Source of the DNA: Magnimaribacter mokuoloeensis | GTDB lineage: Bacteria > Pseudomonadota > Gammaproteobacteria > Magnimaribacterales > Magnimaribacteraceae | Direction: 5' to 3' | DNA length: 64,000 bases | Assembly (NCBI GenBank): GCA_041860225.1 | Contig: CP151794.1 | Location: 1,240,001 to 1,304,000 of the forward strand | Shown here: positions 58,869 through 64,000 of the stretch, in pieces | Layout of the letters: every line of letters starts with the position of its first letter | Numbering within the stretch: position 1 is the first letter of the stretch | The notes under the pieces: generated by a model | Databases searched by the model: none | Seen by the model: the letters and a program-made list of their open reading frames with translations, nothing else | Told to the model about the DNA's origin: nothing | Made by a program: the position numbers and the translations under genes

Positions 58869-61349
58869 TCAAACGTCTAAATTTACAACAAGCTTAGCGT
58901 TCTCATCTATAAACTCTTTCCTTGGTTCAACTTCATCTCCCATCAAGGCATGGAAAAGTTCATCTGCCGCCAGAGCGTCCTCTATGCTCACTTGACCTAA
59001 GATACGCATATCCGGATTCATTGTAGTATCCCACAGCTGCTCCGCATTCATTTCTCCCAGTCCTTTGTACCTTGATTTAGTGAATGATCGTTCTGAAATT
59101 TGTAAAACTTCCTCAAGTGCGTGGGCAAAATTATCTACAGCAATGCTTTTTCCGTTTATTTCAAAATGACTGTCTGCGTTAAACATGTCGGCCATATCGG
59201 ATCCTTGGGTTGCTATGTCCTTGTAAGCTTTAGATTTAAAAAAGGCTTTATTTAGGTTCCATTGAGACTCGGTGCCGTGTCTCAATAAAGCAATGTTAGG
59301 TTCTAACAGATCCGAACCCTCTTTCTTTATCGTGCCAACCTTCCAAGACGAACCTTGCTCAGCCTTCTCATTGAGATATTTTTCTAAAGAAGATGCCCAT
59401 TTTTTTACGTCTTTATCATTTTCCAAGCCTTTGAGAAGATGGGTATGTTTAATTCCCTCTAAAAGCTCAACAGGATATATATGAGTCAAACCGTTCAAAA
59501 TGTTTTGAACTTTTTCGTGTTGGGAAATAAATTTTCCTAAGGCTGGACCAGTAATGGATTCGCCCTTTTTGTTAAGAACTAATTTTGCATCATCTAATAT
59601 TTCGGCCACTAAAAGCTCTCTTAGCTCAGAGTCATCTTTAACATATGTTTCTTGTTTGCCCTTCTTTAATTTATATAGTGGAGGCTGGGCGATATATATG
59701 TACCCCTTCTCAATTAGTTCTGGCATCTGACGGTAAAATAAAGTCAATAGCAATGTTCTGATGTGTGAGCCGTCTACATCGGCGTCAGTCATGATTATAA
59801 TTCTGTGATACCTTAACTTTTCTTCCTGCCAATCTTCTCCCTTGATCCCGCAACCCAGGGCAGATATTAAAATTATAATTTCTTCTGAAGAAAGCACTTT
59901 ATCTAGTCTTGCCTTCTCTACATTAAGAATCTTTCCTTTTAGAGGGAGTATGGCTTGGAAATGTCTATCTCTCCCTTGTTTTGCAGACCCACCAGCAGAC
60001 TCTCCCTCAACAAGGTAGATTTCACTCTTTGCAGGATCTTTCTCTTGGCAGTCTGACAGCTTACCTGGTAATCCTCCTCCTTCAAACACCCCCTTTCTTC
60101 TTGTAAGTTCTCTTGCTTTTCTTGCGGCCTCTCTAGCTCTTGCTGCTTCAATAATTTTTGTAGCTATCAACTTAGCTTCGGCAGGATTTTCTAATAGATA
60201 TTCTGTTAAAGCTTTATAAGTTTCTTGCTCTACAGCTGGCCTAACTTCGGAAGAAACGAGTTTATCTTTTGTCTGAGAAGAAAATTTAGGATCAGGAACC
60301 TTTACCGAGACAACCGCAACTAATCCTTCTCTAGCATCATCGCCGGAGGTAGAAACCTTTTCTTTGTTCATTCCCTCCTTTTCCATGTAGTTATTCAGTG
60401 TGCGTGTAAGAGCGGTTCTAAACCCAACAAGATGAGTCCCTCCGTCTCGCTGTTTAATATTATTTGTATAACATTGAATATTTTCTTGGTAACCATCATT
60501 CCATTGAAGGGAGACTTCTATTGTTATTCCTTCGGCAGCTTCTTTTACAAAATGAAAAACTGAATTAACGGTTGTTCTTTTTGTGTTAAGGAAAGTTACA
60601 AATTCAGCCAAGCCGCCTTTGTGAAAAAATTCAATTTTCTTAGAACTTCTTTCATCTATAAGAATTATTTTTAATCCGGCATTCAAGTAAGACAACTCTC
60701 TTAATTTTGTTTCAAGAACGTCATATTGGAAATTAATGTCTGAGAAGGTGGTTGGAGATGGTATGAATGTTACTTCTGTTCCTGTTTTATCTGTTTTGCC
60801 TGTAACTTTTAACTTTCCCTTAGGCGCCCCATCAGAGTATTCTTGTTCATGGATTTTTCCGCCCCTGTGAATGGTAAGCTTGAGGTCCTCCGATAGGGCA
60901 TTAACAACAGAAACTCCAACGCCATGCAGACCACCAGACACTTTGTAAGAATTATCGTCAAATTTACCACCTGCATGTAATTTTGTCATGATTACTTCAG
61001 CAGCAGACATGCCTTCTTCATGCATGTCGGTAGGAATGCCTCTTCCATTGTCAGAAACAGACACACAATCATCTGCAATAATTTTTACTGTGATTTCGTC
61101 GCAATGTCCGGCCAGCGCTTCGTCAATTGAATTGTCTACAATTTCATAGACCATATGATGCAGACCTGTTCCGTCATCTGTGTCTCCTATATACATACCA
61201 GGTCTTTTTTTGACTGCCTCCAGTCCTTTGAGTACTGTTATGCTCGAGGAATCGTAAGAGTCAGAATTGGTTTTTTTGGGAGTTCTTTTTTGAGCTTTTG
61301 TTGGGGCTTTGGTGGTTTTCGATGCAGCTGATTTTTTCTTAGTCGGCAT
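58869..61349 (-). CDS. gyrB: DNA gyrase subunit B
   Basis: 826 residues, ATPase subunit of gyrase. LKGLEAVKKRPGMYIGDT, EIVDNSIDEALAG, SDNGRGIPTDMHEEG, GGLHGVGVSVVNALS, the toprim motifs YLVEGESAGGSAKQGRDRHF and IMTDADVDGSHIRTLLLTLF, and the C-terminal KSRYKGLGEMNAEQLWDTTM. It has an extra Lys/Thr/Ser-rich head of about 35 residues (KKKSAASKTTKAPTKAQKRT) before the conserved start. No Shine-Dalgarno. 20 nt after recF. Confidence 0.98.
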   Translation of the reverse strand: MPTKKKSAASKTTKAPTKAQKRTPKKTNSDSYDSSSITVLKGLEAVKKRPGMYIGDTDDGTGLHHMVYEIVDNSIDEALAGHCDEITVKIIADDCVSVSDNGRGIPTDMHEEGMSAAEVIMTKLHAGGKFDDNSYKVSGGLHGVGVSVVNALSEDLKLTIHRGGKIHEQEYSDGAPKGKLKVTGKTDKTGTEVTFIPSPTTFSDINFQYDVLETKLRELSYLNAGLKIILIDERSSKKIEFFHKGGLAEFVTFLNTKRTTVNSVFHFVKEAAEGITIEVSLQWNDGYQENIQCYTNNIKQRDGGTHLVGFRTALTRTLNNYMEKEGMNKEKVSTSGDDAREGLVAVVSVKVPDPKFSSQTKDKLVSSEVRPAVEQETYKALTEYLLENPAEAKLIATKIIEAARAREAARKARELTRRKGVFEGGGLPGKLSDCQEKDPAKSEIYLVEGESAGGSAKQGRDRHFQAILPLKGKILNVEKARLDKVLSSEEIIILISALGCGIKGEDWQEEKLRYHRIIIMTDADVDGSHIRTLLLTLFYRQMPELIEKGYIYIAQPPLYKLKKGKQETYVKDDSELRELLVAEILDDAKLVLNKKGESITGPALGKFISQHEKVQNILNGLTHIYPVELLEGIKHTHLLKGLENDKDVKKWASSLEKYLNEKAEQGSSWKVGTIKKEGSDLLEPNIALLRHGTESQWNLNKAFFKSKAYKDIATQGSDMADMFNADSHFEINGKSIAVDNFAHALEEVLQISERSFTKSRYKGLGEMNAEQLWDTTMNPDMRILGQVSIEDALAADELFHALMGDEVEPRKEFIDENAKLVVNLDV

Positions 61350-61369
61350 CTATATATTTTAATACAAAA

Positions 61370-62440
61370 TCAAAGATTAATCTGCGTAAAATTTGTCAAT
61401 TTTTTAATAGATTGATGCATCTCTTCGCCTTCTATACCGGTCAATACTATTTGGTTTTCACTTAAAATAATCTGTTCAATTAAAGAGCGTAAATTCTTTA
61501 CGTCTAACTCTGAACCTAGATCATCAATCATCAACAAAGTTTCCCTTTGTGTGATTTTCTTTATCAGTTTGATATTTGTTAAAAAAATCAATAAAATCAA
61601 TATCTTAAGTTGTCCTCTTGAAAGATTTGAAGCTGCTTTTTTGTTATTTACCTGGAAGGTTATGTCCATTCTATGAGGACCTTTCGATGTATAACCAATT
61701 GCCTTGTCTTTATCGAGCGAATCCTCAAAAGACTCTTGAAGCTTTTTAGACCTTTCCCACCCTTTAGAAAAGGTTACATTGAAATTATCTAGAAATGTAA
61801 ATTTTCCGGATTTAACTATTTCATCTATGCTTTGGATATTATATTCCTTGAAAGACTTGAAGAAACTATACTGCTCCAAACTCAATGCAAGCCCTAATTC
61901 AGCCAGCTTCTTACTCCATATTGATAGTTCAGATTTGGCAAGTTTTTGTTTCAGGCACTTGTTTCGTTGCTTTAAAGCTCTTTGGTAGTCATTATAAAGT
62001 TTTTTTGTAGCAGGTTTCACGTGAAACATCAGTTCGTGAAAGTAATCTCTTCTAATTTCTGGCTCACCATCAATCATCCTAAGATTTTTAGCCATTACAA
62101 TCTGTAAGAAATAAAGATCGTCCTTTTTTACAGCAGCGCCTTCAATCTTTCTATAGGAATTTATTCTTATATTCAGTCCATTGTTAACTGAAAGATCAAG
62201 TTCTTTATTGTCTAATGTCCCCTTGCCTGTGATACTGAAAGAATTCGTACTAGTATTAATGCACTCTTTGGTTTCTTTTGTTCGGAACGAGCTTCCTAAA
62301 AAAAGAATGCTTATCGACTCCAGGATAGATGTTTTTCCAGAACCGTTTTCTCCAAGAATTAGATTGGTCCTGTCGGAGAAGGTAAAAAGATTATCTTGAA
62401 ATAAACGGAAGTTCTTTAGCTGGAGCCTTTTAAGCGGCAT
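61370..62440 (-). CDS. recF: DNA replication and repair protein RecF
   Basis: 356 residues, SMC-like ATPase loading RecA at gaps. Walker A ILGENGSGKTSILESISIL, ABC signature in NLSRGQLKILILLIF, Walker B TLLMIDDLGSELDVKNL. Its ATG shares one base with the dnaN stop (TGATG), so translation is coupled to dnaN. Confidence 0.96.
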   Translation of the reverse strand: MPLKRLQLKNFRLFQDNLFTFSDRTNLILGENGSGKTSILESISILFLGSSFRTKETKECINTSTNSFSITGKGTLDNKELDLSVNNGLNIRINSYRKIEGAAVKKDDLYFLQIVMAKNLRMIDGEPEIRRDYFHELMFHVKPATKKLYNDYQRALKQRNKCLKQKLAKSELSIWSKKLAELGLALSLEQYSFFKSFKEYNIQSIDEIVKSGKFTFLDNFNVTFSKGWERSKKLQESFEDSLDKDKAIGYTSKGPHRMDITFQVNNKKAASNLSRGQLKILILLIFLTNIKLIKKITQRETLLMIDDLGSELDVKNLRSLIEQIILSENQIVLTGIEGEEMHQSIKKLTNFTQINL

Positions 62441-63540
62441 CAGAGCCTCATAGGCATAATGACATATACATCATCTTCTGAATTGCTTTCTTTTATAATG
62501 CAACTAGAATCTTCTCCATAAAATTCGAATTTAACTTTCTCTGTTTCTATGGAATTTAATACGTCAAGGAGATATCCGATATTAAATCCCACCTCTAATT
62601 CTGAACCTTGGTAGACAACGTCTAGTTCCTCTTCCGCAGACTCTTGTTCAGGGTTATTTGCAGTAAGTTTTAGCTTGTTCTCAGAGAGCTGAAATCTTAC
62701 ACCTCTGTATTTTTCATTAGATAGGACAGATGCTCGTGATAAAGCCGCCTGAAGTACTTCCTTGCTTATCTCTAAGGGTAGCGGCTCACCTGTAGGGAAA
62801 ACTTTATCGTAATCAGGATACTTTCCATCAATGAGCTTACTAGAGAAGCTTAAATTTTCTGTTCTAATGACCACATACGAAGGACCTATCAGAAGATTAA
62901 TTGTATCGTCACTAGCTGAAAGCAACTTTGCGAGTTCAAGCACAGCTTTGCGAGGAAGTATATTTCTCATATCAGCTTCGGAATTGCTAGTGGCTGCAGA
63001 AGAATATGCCAGTCTGTGGCCATCTGTTGCGACACCATTTATCTTATTTCCATTTATTTCTAATAACATTCCGTTCAAGTAATATCTTACATCTTGGGAT
63101 GCCATAGAGAATGAGGTTTTTGAGAGTATTCTTTTTAAAACATTAGATTCTAAAGATACAGGAACTTGTTCCTCGCTAATTTCAATTTCTGGAAAATCCT
63201 CAGAAGATATTGTTGCAAAATCAGCATGAAAGTTACTGGAACTCACAGTCAACTTTCCATTAGATAGCGAAAAGTTAACATTCTCTCCTTCTGGTAAAGA
63301 TCTGCAAAGCTCTGACATTTTCCTTGCAGATACAGTAGTTTCGCCCTCTTCCTGGATTTCTATTAAATCTGAATAAGTTTTTATTTGAATCTCTAAATCT
63401 GTGGCAGTTACTTCTAACTTTCCTTCAACAATCTTTAAGCGTAAGTTGGCCAAAATTGGTATGGTCTGACGTCTTTCTGCTACAGCAGCTGCATTTTGAA
63501 GTGAATCAACTATTTGGGACTTTTCAGCAATGAATTTCAT
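62440..63540 (-). CDS. dnaN: DNA polymerase III beta sliding clamp
   Basis: 366 residues, three-domain clamp. MKFIAEKSQIVDSLQNAAAV, QTIPILANLRLKI, VATDGHRLAYSS, and the canonical C-terminus YVIMPMRL. Lies 7 nt after dnaA, so no origin lies between dnaA and dnaN. Confidence 0.98.
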   Translation of the reverse strand: MKFIAEKSQIVDSLQNAAAVAERRQTIPILANLRLKIVEGKLEVTATDLEIQIKTYSDLIEIQEEGETTVSARKMSELCRSLPEGENVNFSLSNGKLTVSSSNFHADFATISSEDFPEIEISEEQVPVSLESNVLKRILSKTSFSMASQDVRYYLNGMLLEINGNKINGVATDGHRLAYSSAATSNSEADMRNILPRKAVLELAKLLSASDDTINLLIGPSYVVIRTENLSFSSKLIDGKYPDYDKVFPTGEPLPLEISKEVLQAALSRASVLSNEKYRGVRFQLSENKLKLTANNPEQESAEEELDVVYQGSELEVGFNIGYLLDVLNSIETEKVKFEFYGEDSSCIIKESNSEDDVYVIMPMRL

Positions 63541-63547
63541 ATAGCTA

Positions 63548-64000
63548 TTATATAGTCAAAACCCTTAAAAGTTTTCTATAATCCTCCTCTATATCAAGGT
63601 TTAAAGATCTAAGTTCATTTATCTTTTTGCAGGCATGTATAACTGTTGTGTGGTCCCTGCCTCCAAAAGACTCACCGATTTCGGGAAGGCTATAATTAGT
63701 AAGTTCTTTGGCCAAAAACATGGCCATCTGCCTTGGTCTGGCAACAGATCTGCTTCTTCTTTTAGAGAGAATATCGCTCATCTTAATGTTGTAATATTCA
63801 GCAGTGGTTTTTTGTATATTCTCCACACTTACTTGGCGTGCCTGAATGGCCAGCAAATCTTTCAAAGAGTCTTTTATCAGGTCAACGGTTATGGGCCTTC
63901 CGGTAAAGTTTGAATTCGCTATTACTCTCTTTAGGGCCCCTTCTAGTTCTCTAACATTAGATCTTACTTTTTGGGCTATAAAAAATGCAGACTCTTCATT
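63548..64000 (-). CDS. dnaA: Chromosomal replication initiator DnaA (C-terminal part, cut by window edge)
   Basis: I read the open frame to the window end, giving the last 150 residues. The end of the AAA+ domain is visible (FIAQKVRSNVRELEGALKRV, ANSNFTGRPITVDLIKDSL), then domain IV with ARPRQMAMFLAKEL and the DnaA-box-binding signature GGRDHTTVIHACKKI. A TTG inside the frame could be mistaken for a start. The origin most likely lies upstream of dnaA, beyond position 64000. Confidence 0.97.
   Translation of the reverse strand, partial: NEESAFFIAQKVRSNVRELEGALKRVIANSNFTGRPITVDLIKDSLKDLLAIQARQVSVENIQKTTAEYYNIKMSDILSKRRSRSVARPRQMAMFLAKELTNYSLPEIGESFGGRDHTTVIHACKKINELRSLNLDIEEDYRKLLRVLTI

Noticed and set aside
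62440..64000. Replication origin between dnaA and dnaN
   Set aside because: The two genes are 7 nt apart. Near-matches to TTATCCACA (about 849 and 23594) lie singly inside pgk and dsbA and are not clustered.

Overview
The window is a gene-dense, AT-rich stretch of what looks like a marine gammaproteobacterial chromosome, and SAR86-like is my best guess. The evidence is AGA/AGG-dominated arginine codons, very short spacers, a His-rich TonB receptor, a carotenoid oxygenase, and gene orders typical of Gammaproteobacteria: the lptM-lysA-dapF-DUF484-xerC-yigB order, the dsbA-cytochrome c4/engB/polA order, and dnaA-dnaN-recF-gyrB followed by the plsC-gmhB-glycyl-tRNA synthetase-acyltransferase-trkA-fmt-def-tsaC-aroE order seen near the Pseudomonas origin. 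The taxonomic call is inference; no rRNA gene is present.

Layout. 1-3473 (minus): tkt-pgk-fba central carbon operon, with fba cut by the window edge. 3603-12810 (plus): a nearly gapless run of ten genes, metK-ahcY-metF (methyl cycle), argH, lptM (a 41-residue lipoprotein), lysA-dapF (lysine and peptidoglycan precursor), a DUF484 gene, xerC and a HAD phosphatase. 12807-23063: a catabolic and accessory region with cytochrome c5, glutaryl-CoA dehydrogenase, tRNA-Arg(CCG), an N-acyl-D-amino-acid-deacylase-like amidohydrolase with foreign-looking arginine codons, a ThDP enzyme preceded by a perfect 31-bp palindrome, a nitroreductase, an acyl-CoA ligase, a carotenoid oxygenase, and a MaoC/CitE pair. 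23080-29189: dsbA and cytochrome c4 diverging from engB, an FkbM methyltransferase, polA and dsbB. 29234-35667: pckA, gshA, a quinone oxidoreductase, a Sel1 protein and typA.

35757-48982 is the metal and respiration region. A small operon (outer-membrane-type protein, MerP-like HMA protein, MerT-like membrane protein, CsoR-type regulator) starts at an inverted repeat with a C6 tract that looks like a CsoR-family operator. After doxX and a bidirectional terminator come, on the minus strand, a complete aa3/caa3 cytochrome oxidase set (coxB with fused cytochrome c, coxA, cox11, coxC, surf1, ctaA, cyoE, sco1). This set leads into a small His/Cys protein and a TonB receptor with Asp/His repeats. 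I infer that the receptor supplies copper, or possibly zinc, and that the CsoR operon handles copper.

49108-64000: aroE-tsaC-purE (minus) diverging from def-fmt-trkA-trkH-lipid A acyltransferase-GlyRS-gmhB-plsC (plus), which converge on gyrB-recF-dnaN-dnaA (minus, dnaA cut by the window edge). The standard GlyQ/GlyS pair is replaced in place by a single-chain glycyl-tRNA synthetase, and rsmB is missing between fmt and trkA. No rRNA, CRISPR, IS element or prophage is visible. The most original candidates are the CsoR-MerP/T-OMP operon, the oxidase-linked His-rich TonB receptor, and the palindrome over the ThDP start codon.
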